A DNA stretch of 64,000 bases from Nocardioides luteus (GCF_015752315.1 NZ_JADOVJ010000001.1:62001-126000); one strand, 5' to 3'. Shown: positions 35,886 to 44,531, numbered from the stretch's first letter. A program made the numbers and translations. Notes: generated from the sequence alone by a model not told the origin.

Positions 35886-36941
35886 TCAGATCCCCGACTC
35901 CAGAACCGCGCGGAGGTCGTCGGCGTCGTACCAGATGTCGTTCTTGTCCGAGGCGCAGTGGAAGCCGTCGGGAACCGGCACGGCGTCCATGATCGGCTTG
36001 TAGCCCCACTGCGGGTTCTCGGGCTCGATCACGTAGTACTTCCCGTCGCGGATGCTGACCGCCCGGCGGCCCTCTTCCGGGCTGATCATCTCCTCGTGGA
36101 GCTTCTCGCCGGGCCGGAGGCCGATGTCGACGAAGGTCGCGTCGGGGGCGACCGCCTTCGCCAGATCGACGACCTTGTGGGAGGGGATGTGCGGGACGAG
36201 CAGCTCGCCGCCCTGCATGAGCTCGAAGGTGTCGAGCACCATCTGCACCGCCTGCGGCAGCGTGATCAGGAACCGGGTGCACCGCATGTCGGTGATCCCG
36301 AGCGGCTCACCGCGCTCGGCCATCGCCTTCCACCTCGGGATGATCGACCCGCGCGAGCCGGTGACGTTGCCGTAGCGCACCACGGAGAACCGGGTCTCGT
36401 AGGAGGCGGCGTAGTTGTTGCCGAGGATGAAGATCTTGTCGGCCGTCAGCTTGGTCGCGCCGTAGAGGTTGATCGGTGAGGAGGCCTTGTCGGTCGAGAG
36501 GGCGACGACCTTCTTGACGCCGGCGTCGATCGAGGCCTCGACGACGTTCTGCGAACCCAGGACGTTGGTCTTGATGAACTCGAAGGGATTGTACTCCCCG
36601 GTGTCGACCTGCTTGAGCGCCGCGGCGTGGACGACGTAGTCGACGTCGTGGAGCGCCCGGTGCAGCCGGTCGCGATCGCGGATGTCTCCGATGAACCAGC
36701 GAAGCCTCGGGTCGTTGCCGAACAGCTGGCGGCACTCGTACTGCTTGAGCTCGTCGCGTGAGAAGACGATCACGCGCCTCGGGTTGAGGTTGTCGAGGAC
36801 GTTGCGGATGAACGCCTTCCCGAACGAGCCGGTCCCGCCGGTGACCAGGATGCTGGCGCCATCGAGAGGATGGTTGGCGGGGGACTCTCGGACTTCCGAA
36901 TTCGGCACGGTCACAGGGATGCTCTCTAGTCTTGACCTCAT
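35886..36941 (-). CDS. pseB: UDP-N-acetylglucosamine 4,6-dehydratase (inverting) PseB
   Basis: 351 residues from ATG 36941; GTG 36914 is another candidate and would give a length nearer to other PseB proteins. SILVTGGTGSFGKAFIRNVL is the NADP loop, VVHAAALKQVD and NLYGATKLTADKIF (Y-x-x-x-K) complete the SDR active site, and RYGNVTGSRGSIIP is diagnostic of the PseB/FlaA1 family. It removes water and inverts C5 of UDP-GlcNAc, the first step of pseudaminic acid synthesis. Divergent from pseG over 81 bp. Confidence 0.94.
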   Translation of the reverse strand: MRSRLESIPVTVPNSEVRESPANHPLDGASILVTGGTGSFGKAFIRNVLDNLNPRRVIVFSRDELKQYECRQLFGNDPRLRWFIGDIRDRDRLHRALHDVDYVVHAAALKQVDTGEYNPFEFIKTNVLGSQNVVEASIDAGVKKVVALSTDKASSPINLYGATKLTADKIFILGNNYAASYETRFSVVRYGNVTGSRGSIIPRWKAMAERGEPLGITDMRCTRFLITLPQAVQMVLDTFELMQGGELLVPHIPSHKVVDLAKAVAPDATFVDIGLRPGEKLHEEMISPEEGRRAVSIRDGKYYVIEPENPQWGYKPIMDAVPVPDGFHCASDKNDIWYDADDLRAVLESGI

Positions 36942-37022
36942 CTGCAGCGCCAACGATACGGCGCGCAAAAGGTGACAGATGCCGTTCGCCAGAAACGGAC
37001 GGATCCGGGGGGTTGCACAGAC

Positions 37023-38081
37023 ATGTCCATGGGATCGCCCGACGACGAGCGTCTCCGGGTGGCGATGGTGTGCGACGCCGGACCCGGTGTCGGGATCGGG
37101 CACGTCATGCGCTGCCTGGCGCTCGGGGAGGAGCTCGTCGCGCGCGGAGTTCCCGTGGTGGTGGTCGCGGACCTCGACGAGGTGCCCTGGGCTGCCGAGC
37201 AGGTGCGGCGGCGTGGGATCGAGATCGCGTCACCGGGATCGGGCGATCTCCGCGACGTCCTCGACGCGCTCGCCGGCATCGAGCCGTCGTCGGTGGTCGT
37301 GGACTCCTATCTCCTCCCGGTCTCGGTCTACGCCGAGCTGCGGCAACGCTGGCCGCTGCTGGCGCTCACCGACGGCGACCCCGGTGGCCGGGTCGCCGAC
37401 CTCTTCCTGGACCAGAACCTCGGTGCGGAGTCCTCCGCGTGGACGCTCCCCGAGGGGGCCCGGCATCTCGGTGGGCTCGACTACGCCCAGCAGCGGCGCG
37501 ACATCGTCCGGCAGCGTCCGAGCGTGGCCAAGGCCGCCGCCGACGAGCACACGCCTCTGCGGGTGCTGGCGTTCTTCGGTGGCACGGACGCCTTCGGGGT
37601 CTCGCCGCGGGTCGTGCGCCTGGTCGTGCGCACCGGCATCGCCGTCGACCTGACCGCCATCGCGGCCACCCCGGAGCTGGCCGAGGAGATCGCCGGCATC
37701 GAGCCGGCGCCGGGGCAGACCGTCCACGTGATCGGGCCGACCGACGTCCTGGCCGAGCTGGTCGCCGACGCCGACGTGGTGCTCAGCGCCGCCGGCACCT
37801 CGGCCTGGGAGCTCTTCTGCCTCGGCGCTGCGGTCGGATTCGTCTGCGTCGCCGACAACCAGCGGGAGGCGTACGTCCGGATGGACGAGGACCGGCTGGC
37901 GGTCGGGATCGCCACGCTGGCCGAGCTCGACGGCGATGCCGAGGCTGCGGTGGCCCGGATGCGTGACCTCCTGGGCGACGTACGTCTGCGGGAGCGGCTG
38001 CGCGCGGCCTGCTGGGCCACGGTCGACGGCCGGGGGCCGGAGCGCGTCGCCGACGCCCTCCTGGCCCTCGAGCGCGTCTAG
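37023..38081 (+). CDS. pseG: UDP-2,4-diacetamido-2,4,6-trideoxy-beta-L-altropyranose hydrolase PseG
   Basis: 352 residues from ATG 37023 (ATG 37029 close by). GT-B-like hydrolase: VGIGHVMRCLALGEELVARG carries the catalytic histidine in G-x-G-H-x-x-R-x-x-A, then VVDSYLL, FFGGTDAFGVS and SAAGTSAWELFCLG. It releases UDP to give the free 2,4-diacetamido sugar. Unlike the rest of the set it is on the plus strand, between the pseB promoter and the converging pseI. Confidence 0.9.
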   Translation: MSMGSPDDERLRVAMVCDAGPGVGIGHVMRCLALGEELVARGVPVVVVADLDEVPWAAEQVRRRGIEIASPGSGDLRDVLDALAGIEPSSVVVDSYLLPVSVYAELRQRWPLLALTDGDPGGRVADLFLDQNLGAESSAWTLPEGARHLGGLDYAQQRRDIVRQRPSVAKAAADEHTPLRVLAFFGGTDAFGVSPRVVRLVVRTGIAVDLTAIAATPELAEEIAGIEPAPGQTVHVIGPTDVLAELVADADVVLSAAGTSAWELFCLGAAVGFVCVADNQREAYVRMDEDRLAVGIATLAELDGDAEAAVARMRDLLGDVRLRERLRAACWATVDGRGPERVADALLALERV

Positions 38082-38087
38082 ACCGAT

Positions 38088-39143
38088 CTAGACCAGGTCC
38101 CAGCTCAGCGGCGTGCCGGCCGGGACGTCCTGGGTGAAGGAACGGCCGAAGACGATGTCCACGTCGCCCGGCGGAAGCCCGTCGGCAGGGCGGACGGAGC
38201 GTACGTTGTCCGGCCCGACCTTCTCCCCGGCGCGTACGTCGCGGGTGACGAAGAGCGAACGACGGAACCGCAGGCCCTCCCGCTCGGCCGACTTCGGGCC
38301 GATCCGGGCCTCGCCGAGCGCCTGCCAGGCGATCCTGGTCTCGCTGACCAGCGAGGCGAACTCGTGCGGCTCCAGGGAGAAGTCGGAGTCGACGGCACCG
38401 TCCGCGCGGGAGAGCGTGATGTGCTTCTCGATCACGCAGGCGCCGAGGGCGACGGCGGCGACCGAGGCACCGATGCCGAGCGTGTGGTCGGAGAGGCCGA
38501 CAGCGACGTCGAGCCCGTCGCGCAGCACCGGGATCCCGCGGAGGTTGGAGGCCTCCGGAGGAGCCGGATAGGACGCCGTGCAGGCCAGCACGACGAGGTC
38601 GTCGTTGCCGGTCGCCCGGGCCGTACGCACCGCCGCGTCGATCTCCGCGAGCGTCGCGGTGCCGGTGGAGATGATGGTCGGCAACCCGGTCTCGGCGATC
38701 GCCCGGACCAGCGGCAGGTCGGTGATCTCGGAGGAGGCCGACTTCAGCATCGGGACACCCAGCTTGACCAGGAAGTCGACCGCGGTCGGGTCGAAGGCGG
38801 CGGAGAAGGGGACCATGCCCAGCTCGGAGGCGAGCGCGAAGATCGGCTCGTGCCACTCCCACGGGGTGTGCGCCTCCTCGTAGAGCTCGTGGAGGCGGCG
38901 GTTGGGCCACAGCGGGTGGTCGGCCGAGAGCCGGAAGGCGGGGGTGTCGACGTCCAGGGTGATGGTGTCGGCGGTGTAGGTCTGGATCTTGAGCGCGTGC
39001 GCGCCGGCCTCGCCGGCGGCGCGGACGATGTCGAGCGCCCGCTCCAGGTCGCCGCCGTGGTTGCCGGACATCTCCGCGATCACGAACGGCTCGTGCCCGG
39101 GACCGATTGTGCGGCCCCCGACGGTGATCTCGTGGGTGGTCAT
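38088..39143 (-). CDS. pseI: Pseudaminic acid synthase PseI
   Basis: 351 residues from ATG 39143, 5 nt after a GGAG; GTG 39146 is directly adjacent. NeuB fold: FVIAEMSGNHGGDLERAL, ALKIQTYTADTITLD, MLKSASSEITDLPL, LSDHTLGIGASVAAVALGA and EKHITLSRADGAVDSDFSLEP. The C-terminal SAF domain (about 285-345) follows. PseI rather than LegI/NeuB is favoured by NHGGD and the gene context. It condenses the released sugar with phosphoenolpyruvate. Its start overlaps the pseH stop. Confidence 0.93.
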   Translation of the reverse strand: MTTHEITVGGRTIGPGHEPFVIAEMSGNHGGDLERALDIVRAAGEAGAHALKIQTYTADTITLDVDTPAFRLSADHPLWPNRRLHELYEEAHTPWEWHEPIFALASELGMVPFSAAFDPTAVDFLVKLGVPMLKSASSEITDLPLVRAIAETGLPTIISTGTATLAEIDAAVRTARATGNDDLVVLACTASYPAPPEASNLRGIPVLRDGLDVAVGLSDHTLGIGASVAAVALGACVIEKHITLSRADGAVDSDFSLEPHEFASLVSETRIAWQALGEARIGPKSAEREGLRFRRSLFVTRDVRAGEKVGPDNVRSVRPADGLPPGDVDIVFGRSFTQDVPAGTPLSWDLV

Positions 39144-39679
39144 CACTGCTCCTTGCCGGAACGTCGGGTCGGTCGGTCGTCGCGGTGCAGGCTGACCGGG
39201 ATGGCGGTCACCACGCCGCCGTCGACGGTCTGATCGTAGGGCTCGCCCTCGGTGAACCCGAGCCGGCGGTTCATGGCGCGGACGGACTCGTTGTGGGGGA
39301 GCACCTCGCCCTCGAGGAGGTCGATGTCGAGACCGTCCGGCTCCGGGGCGAAGGCGTACGCCACGGCCTCACGCATCACCTTGGTCCACGCCAGCAGCGC
39401 GGTGCCGTCGGCGGTGGTGCCGTCGTGGTCGAGGTAGAACCCCCAGGACGCGGACCGGGCGACGGGATCGTGGTCGAAGAAGGTCACCACGCCGAGGGGG
39501 CGGTCGGCGTACTCGAACATCAGCACCCGGCGGGTGGGGTCCCGGGCGACCCGGGACCACCAGGCGGCGTGCTCCTCGGCGGTGATCAGATGCTGGTTGA
39601 TGCTCACCGACCGGTTCGCGTCCTGGTTGCGCCACGTCAGCATGCTCGTCAGGTCGGCGTCGGTCGCCGGTCGTAACAT
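39143..39679 (-). CDS. pseH: UDP-4-amino-sugar N-acetyltransferase PseH (GNAT)
   Basis: 178 residues from ATG 39679. GNAT layout with LRPATDADLTSMLTWRN at the start, TAEEHAAWW, GVVTFFDHD, and LPHNESVRAMNRRLGF (N-x-x-x/S near the end), all characteristic of PseH-type enzymes. It should acetylate the 4-amino group before PseG acts. Translationally joined to pseI; divergent from the acyl carrier protein gene across 52 bp. Confidence 0.88.
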   Translation of the reverse strand: MLRPATDADLTSMLTWRNQDANRSVSINQHLITAEEHAAWWSRVARDPTRRVLMFEYADRPLGVVTFFDHDPVARSASWGFYLDHDGTTADGTALLAWTKVMREAVAYAFAPEPDGLDIDLLEGEVLPHNESVRAMNRRLGFTEGEPYDQTVDGGVVTAIPVSLHRDDRPTRRSGKEQ

Positions 39680-39731
39680 CGGTCTCCTCGGACGTCATGG
39701 GATGCGCCCTCACGTTATATGGTCCGAGGCC

Positions 39732-39983
39732 ATGGAGACTCTTGACCGACCGGCGGTCCGCAAGCTCATGGGCGAGGTGCTGGCCGTGCAGGGAAAGACC
39801 CTGCCCGCTGACGACACGGCGAAGCTGGCCGACATCGGCTTCCGCTCCCTCGACTTCTCCGAGCTCGCGCTCCGGGTCGAGGACGAGATCGGTGACGAGC
39901 TCAACTTCGAGGCGGCCGGACTCCGCTCGATCGAGACGATCGGAGACGTGCTCGACCTGCTCGTGGAGATCCAGGGGCAGTGA
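39732..39983 (+). CDS. Acyl carrier protein
   Basis: 83 residues from ATG 39732. LADIGFRSLDFSELALRVEDE is the phosphopantetheine-attachment helix, with the modified serine at S39. The usual D-S-L is R-S-L, so the residue before the serine is Arg instead of Asp. It is not linked to fatty acid synthase genes; it begins a four-gene cassette with an AMP-ligase, SDR and phosphopantetheinyl-transferase-like gene, suggesting a carrier for an acyl group used to modify the glycan. Confidence 0.88.
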   Translation: METLDRPAVRKLMGEVLAVQGKTLPADDTAKLADIGFRSLDFSELALRVEDEIGDELNFEAAGLRSIETIGDVLDLLVEIQGQ

Positions 39984-41203
39984 TCGCCGACAACCTCGTC
40001 GTCGACGCCCGGACGGGGAGGCGTACGACCTGGGGTGAGCTCGTCCAGCAGGCCGGCCCACGGCCCTCGCCGACGGCCCACGTGGTGGAGCACAGCGTCG
40101 ACGCGCTGCCAGCGGTCGCCGCGTTGGAGGACGGCGGCGAGCTGCTCGTCGTGGCCGCCGGACGGCTCGACGAGGCGCTGGCCGAGGAGCTGCGTGGGGC
40201 GGGGTTCGACCTGGCCGCCGGGGACGACGTCCAGGCGGCCACGAGTCACCGCGCAACCGAGGACGGCCGGGTCTGGCTGCTCACCTCGGGGTCGACCGGC
40301 CGGCCCAAGCGGGTCGGTCACACCCTGGCTTCGCTCTCGACCGTGACCGGCGAGCTGGCTCCGCGCACCTGGCTGTGCCCCTACTCACCTGGCACCTACG
40401 CCTGGTGGCAGGTGATCACCCTCGGGCTCGGTGTGCCCGGTCAGGACCTGGTGCTCGTCGATCCCGCCGACCTGGACGACTGGGTGACGCCCGCGCTCGA
40501 GCATGGTGTCACCGCGGTCTCCGGGACCCCGACCTTCTGGCGGCGTACGTTGATGCGCCACGGCGCCGAGCTGCGCAAGCTTCCGCTCGAGCAGGTCACG
40601 CTCGGTGGTGAACCGGTCGACCAGGCCGTGCTGACCCAGCTCGGCGAGGTCTTCCCGGACGCGCGCGTGTCCTGGATCTACGCCTCCTCCGAGGTCGGCG
40701 CCTCGATCGTCGTCCACGACGGCCGCGCCGGGTTCCCGGTGGAGTGGCTGGGTCGCGAGGTCCCCGGCCGCCCACGGCTGGCGGTGGCGGACGGTGAGCT
40801 GGTGATCACCTCGCCGCACCACGGCGTCGACGCCTCGGGCACCGAGCTGGCCGGCGCCGTACGCACCGGCGACGCCGCCCGCATCGAGGACGGCCGGGTG
40901 CTGGTCACCGGTCGCCTGGACCGGGACGAGCTCAACGTCGGTGGCTCCAAGGTGTCCGCCGGTGCCGTCCGGGACCTGCTGCAGTCCCACCCGGACGTGG
41001 CCTGGGCCTCCGTACGCGGCCGGAAGGCGCCGCTGGTCGGCACCATGGTCGTCGCCGACGTGGTCGCCGGCCAGGGCTCCGACGTGAACCCCGACGACCT
41101 GACCCGCTGGGCGGCCGAGCGGCTGCCCGAGTACGCCGTGCCCCGGCGTATCAAGATGCTTGCCGAGATCCCGGCCAAGGAGACGCTGAAGAGCGATGTC
41201 TGA
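39980..41203 (+). CDS. AMP-forming acyl/amino-acid ligase (ANL family), short form
   Basis: 407 residues from GTG 39980, overlapping the ACP stop. The adenylate-forming signature is LLTSGSTGRPKRV (about residue 100), with GTPTFW, LGGEPVD, YASSEVG, RTGDAARIEDGRVLVTGR and the C-terminal KETLKSDV containing the late catalytic lysine. It is about 100 residues shorter than usual, lacking much of the N-terminal subdomain. It should load an acyl or amino-acyl group onto the adjacent ACP. Confidence 0.85.
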   Translation: MIADNLVVDARTGRRTTWGELVQQAGPRPSPTAHVVEHSVDALPAVAALEDGGELLVVAAGRLDEALAEELRGAGFDLAAGDDVQAATSHRATEDGRVWLLTSGSTGRPKRVGHTLASLSTVTGELAPRTWLCPYSPGTYAWWQVITLGLGVPGQDLVLVDPADLDDWVTPALEHGVTAVSGTPTFWRRTLMRHGAELRKLPLEQVTLGGEPVDQAVLTQLGEVFPDARVSWIYASSEVGASIVVHDGRAGFPVEWLGREVPGRPRLAVADGELVITSPHHGVDASGTELAGAVRTGDAARIEDGRVLVTGRLDRDELNVGGSKVSAGAVRDLLQSHPDVAWASVRGRKAPLVGTMVVADVVAGQGSDVNPDDLTRWAAERLPEYAVPRRIKMLAEIPAKETLKSDV

Positions 41204-41942
41204 CTTCCCACCCATCCCGCCGGTGTCCGTGGTGCTGGTCTCCGGTGCCTCGCGCGGCCTCGGTCTGGCCATCGTCACCGACCTGCTCGAGCGCGGCGTC
41301 AAGGTCGCGGCCTTCGCGCGCACGGTGACCCCCGAGCTCGAGGCGCTGGCCTCGAAGTACCCCGACGCCACCCATGTCGGCTCGGTCGACGTGACCGACG
41401 AGAAGGCGGCCCAGGCGTTCGTCAAGGAGGTCGAGGGAAAGCTCGGCGTCATCGACGGCCTGGTCAACAACGCCGCGATCGGCCAGGACTCGCTGCACGT
41501 GCACACCTCCTCCGACCGGATCGCCCAGATCATCGAGACCAACCTGACGGCGCCCCTGGTGCTGACCCGGTTCGTGCTGCGGCGGCTGATCGGCAAGGGC
41601 CTGAAGGGCCGGGTCGTCAACGTGACCTCGATCTGCGGCCAGCGTGGCTATCAGGGCCTCGTGGCCTACTCGGCCACCAAGGGCGGTCTCGACGCGGCGA
41701 CCCGCTCCCTGGCCCGTGAGCTCGGTGGCCGGGTGCTGGCCAACGCCGTCGCTCCCGGGTTCTTCGCCTCGGAGATGTCCGCGGTGCTGGGGGCGAACCA
41801 GCTCGAGTCGATCGCGCGACGGACGCCGTCGGGTGCGATGACCACTCCCGAGGACGTCGTCCCGACCGTCCGGATGCTGCTGCTCGAGCAGACCAACATC
41901 AACGGCCAGTCGATCGTCATCGACGGCGGCGGCTCGATCTGA
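41196..41942 (+). CDS. 3-oxoacyl-ACP reductase-type SDR
   Basis: 248 residues from ATG 41196, overlapping the ligase by 8 bp. VLVSGASRGLGLAIV cofactor loop, LVNNAAIGQDSL, VVNVTSICGQRG and YSATKGGLDAA (Y-x-x-x-K) with VAPGFFASEM: a FabG-like classical SDR. In this cassette it would reduce a 3-ketoacyl-ACP to the 3-hydroxyacyl form, which is consistent with hydroxybutyryl-type decoration. Confidence 0.9.
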   Translation: MSDFPPIPPVSVVLVSGASRGLGLAIVTDLLERGVKVAAFARTVTPELEALASKYPDATHVGSVDVTDEKAAQAFVKEVEGKLGVIDGLVNNAAIGQDSLHVHTSSDRIAQIIETNLTAPLVLTRFVLRRLIGKGLKGRVVNVTSICGQRGYQGLVAYSATKGGLDAATRSLARELGGRVLANAVAPGFFASEMSAVLGANQLESIARRTPSGAMTTPEDVVPTVRMLLLEQTNINGQSIVIDGGGSI

Positions 41943-42304
41943 TGCTCCGCGACCAGCTCAGCGTCGGCAGCGATGCCGAGCTGGCGGGATATCGCGCCCG
42001 CAGCCACCTCCACGACGGCCGGGTGGTCGCCTGGACGGGTTCCTACGACGTCCCCGTGGCCGTCGACGGCGAGGTGGAGCGTACGGTCCCGGCGGCCCTG
42101 GCGCGGCGGTTCGGCGCCGATGGGTTCTGGGAGCGATGGACCCGGGCGGAGTGCGTCGCGAAGCTCACCGGCCGCGGCGTCGTCGACCTGGTCGACCTGA
42201 TGGCGGCCGAGGTGCCCGGCACCGGCGTGCGCCTGAGCACCCTGCGTCTACCGGGCGGGATCGTGGTGTCGGTCGGTCGGCTGGGCGATGCCCCGAATTC
42301 CTGA
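41942..42304 (+). CDS. 4'-phosphopantetheinyl transferase-like short protein
   Basis: 120 residues from ATG 41942, sharing one base with the SDR stop. FWERWTRAECVAKLTGRGV resembles the W-x-x-x-E-[AC]-x-x-K signature of phosphopantetheinyl transferases, and a preceding RVVAWTGSYDVPVAVDGEVERT could be the acidic magnesium strand. At 120 residues it resembles the single-domain AcpS type. It could activate the cassette ACP. The magnesium-binding aspartate is not obvious, so this is moderately uncertain. Confidence 0.55.
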   Translation: MLRDQLSVGSDAELAGYRARSHLHDGRVVAWTGSYDVPVAVDGEVERTVPAALARRFGADGFWERWTRAECVAKLTGRGVVDLVDLMAAEVPGTGVRLSTLRLPGGIVVSVGRLGDAPNS

Positions 42305-42334
42305 TCCGTTCACGGAATCGCCATAATCCTCCGG

Positions 42335-44374
42335 GTGATTCGCACCGAGATCCAGGCGCTGAGGGCGTTCGCTGTCAGCGCTGTCGTCCTGTTCCACCTG
42401 TGGCCCAACCGACTTCCCGGGGGCTATATCGGTGTGGATGTCTTCTTCGTGATCTCGGGGTTCCTGATCACCTCACACCTGCTGCGGAGCCAGGAGAAGG
42501 GGCGCCTGAGCCTGGCCGACTTCTGGGCCAAGCGGGCGCGGAGGCTGTTGCCCGCGGCGTACCTCGTCCTGGTCGTCACCGCGATCGGGACGCTCCTGTG
42601 GGTGCCGAAGGTGCAGTGGCAGACGTTCTTCCTCGAGATCGGTGCGGCGGCGATCTACATCGAGAACTGGGAGCTGGCACGCAACTCGGTGGACTATCTC
42701 GCCGCGCAGCACGCCGCTTCGCCGGTGCAGCACTACTGGACGCTCTCGGGCGAGGAGCAGTTCTACCTGATCTGGCCGCTGCTGGTGCTGCTCGCCGGCT
42801 GGATCGCCGCGCGCAGCGGTGCCGACCGGCGCCGGATGACGGCGATCATCCTGGGCCTGGTCACCGCCGTCTCGCTCGCCTTCGCACTCTGGTGGACCGT
42901 CGCCTCGCCGGAGACCGCCTACTTCATCACGCCGGCACGTGCCTGGGAGTTCGGGCTGGGCGCAATGCTCGCCTTCGTCCCGGTCGTCGCCGGCCGCGAC
43001 AACCTCCGAGCCGCGGTCTCGTGGGTGACGCTCGCGGTCCTGACGGCGAGCTGTTTCGTGCTCGGCCCGACGACGCCGATGCCGGGCTTCGCCGCGGTCG
43101 TGGTCTGCGTCGCCACCGCCGCACTGATCTGGGCGGGCAACTCGGCCGCTGCCTGGTCGCCCACCCGGATCGGTGACCTGCGGCCGGTCCAGTGGCTCGG
43201 CGAGATCTCCTACTCGCTCTACCTGTGGCACTGGCCGCTCATCATCCTGACTCCCTACGCCCTCGGCGTCGACCACCTGGGCCTCGTCGAGCGGCTCCTC
43301 GTCGGCGCGGCCTCCGTCCTGCTCGCGGCGGCGACGAAGTACTGGGTCGAGGACCCGGTCCGTACGCATCGCAGGCTCGTGCACCACCCCGGCCGCAGCC
43401 TGGCCGCCACCGGTATCGCGGCGGTCCTGCTCGTCGGCGTCAGCAGCGCGGGGTGGGGGTACGTCGAGAAGCAGAACCGCGAGGACGCGGCCCTCGCCGC
43501 CGAGATCACCGAGGACGCCCCGCGCTGCTTCGGTGCGGCCTCCCGCGCGCCGGGTGCGAAGGACTGCCCCAACCCCGAGCTCGATGGCGTGCTGATCCCG
43601 ACCGCGGCCGGCGTACGCGAGGACTGGCCCGACTTCCCGGGGTGCGACGAGCAGCTGCTCCAGCGGCCGTTGAAGGGGTGTGCCGTCGGCGAGCGAGCGC
43701 CCGGTCGCCCGCACATCGCCGTGATCGGCGACTCGCACAGCCGGGTGCTGATGTCGTCGCTGGAGACGCTGGCGGACCGCGGCATGCTCTCGGCCGAGCT
43801 GTTCTGGGGCAGCGGTTGCTCCTGGACGGCTGGAGAGCCGTACGTGAAGACCACCGAGTTCAAGGACCAGTGCCGTTCGCTCAAGAAGGACCTCGGCGCC
43901 AAGCTCGAGAAGAACGCCACGGACTACGACTTCGTGATGACCACGGCGTGGTCGAAGCTGATCACCGGTCCCAAGCCGGAGCGGGTCAAGGCGGTCAAGG
44001 ACGCCTGGAAGCCGGTGCTGAAGCAAGGCGTGCCGGTGGTCGCGGTCCGCGACAACCCCACCTCCGGTGAGACCCGCGAGGATCAGCCGGCCTGTGTGGA
44101 GGAGGCCGGTGTCGCGCGCGCCAACGAGGAATGCAGCCTCGACCGGAAGAAGTCGTACGACTCGATCTTCGACCCGTTCGGCCCGGCGGCGCGCCAGTCC
44201 AAGAACGCCCATTTCATCGACCTGACCCGCTTCTACTGCGACGAGGACAAGTGCCCCGCGGTCATCGGTGGGGTCAACGTCTACCGCGACCGCGACCACA
44301 TCAGCGTGACCTACGCCGAGACGCTGGCGCCCTACATCTACCGCGAGCTGCGCGGCTTCGGGTTGATCGACTGA
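42335..44374 (+). CDS. Acyltransferase-3 with C-terminal SGNH domain (OafA-like)
   Basis: 679 residues from GTG 42335. About ten membrane helices carry the acyltransferase-3 motifs RAFAVSAVVLFHLWP and YWTLSGEEQFYLIWPLLVL. The extracytoplasmic SGNH part begins near residue 465 with AVIGDSHSRVLMSSLE and ends with RDRDHISVTYAETLAPY, giving the Ser and the Asp-x-x-His. Such proteins move acetyl groups across the membrane onto glycans. The N-terminal and SGNH parts are both complete. Confidence 0.93.
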   Translation: MIRTEIQALRAFAVSAVVLFHLWPNRLPGGYIGVDVFFVISGFLITSHLLRSQEKGRLSLADFWAKRARRLLPAAYLVLVVTAIGTLLWVPKVQWQTFFLEIGAAAIYIENWELARNSVDYLAAQHAASPVQHYWTLSGEEQFYLIWPLLVLLAGWIAARSGADRRRMTAIILGLVTAVSLAFALWWTVASPETAYFITPARAWEFGLGAMLAFVPVVAGRDNLRAAVSWVTLAVLTASCFVLGPTTPMPGFAAVVVCVATAALIWAGNSAAAWSPTRIGDLRPVQWLGEISYSLYLWHWPLIILTPYALGVDHLGLVERLLVGAASVLLAAATKYWVEDPVRTHRRLVHHPGRSLAATGIAAVLLVGVSSAGWGYVEKQNREDAALAAEITEDAPRCFGAASRAPGAKDCPNPELDGVLIPTAAGVREDWPDFPGCDEQLLQRPLKGCAVGERAPGRPHIAVIGDSHSRVLMSSLETLADRGMLSAELFWGSGCSWTAGEPYVKTTEFKDQCRSLKKDLGAKLEKNATDYDFVMTTAWSKLITGPKPERVKAVKDAWKPVLKQGVPVVAVRDNPTSGETREDQPACVEEAGVARANEECSLDRKKSYDSIFDPFGPAARQSKNAHFIDLTRFYCDEDKCPAVIGGVNVYRDRDHISVTYAETLAPYIYRELRGFGLID

Positions 44375-44417
44375 ACCGACGGGCGGTTCGGCAGAACCGA
44401 CGGGCGAGGCGGTTTAT
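44373..44417 (+). repeat. Two-copy repeat with 21-bp period at a probable promoter
   Basis: GAACCGACGGGCG occurs at 44373-44385 and again at 44394-44406, 21 bp apart. The phase-shifted 21-mer at 44382-44402 matches about 15 of 21 positions of the first unit of the clpC-end array, centred on TCGGCAGAA. A -10-like TATCCT lies at 44414-44419 in the second unit, so the repeat could act as an operator for the downstream capsule-type gene. Confidence 0.4.
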
Positions 44418-44531
44418 CCTTAACCGTCGCGACCGGGTCGGGGCCGGCCGATGAAGCCGCCCCGCACGTCATGGAGCGACGGGTAACCGGCACGGCAGCT
44501 CGGACGCACGGCCACTGGGTACGAAGACGAG

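Noticed and set aside
36942..37103. N-terminal extension of pseB
   Set aside because: The frame continues upstream but overlaps the divergent pseG start, and the sequence has no similarity to PseB; the NADP loop is already near the N-terminus.
34043..39679. Legionaminic or sialic acid pathway instead of pseudaminic
   Set aside because: The dehydratase has the inverting PseB signature and PseC/PseG/PseH are present; no LegB-type retaining dehydratase, NeuC epimerase or GDP-sugar enzyme is seen.
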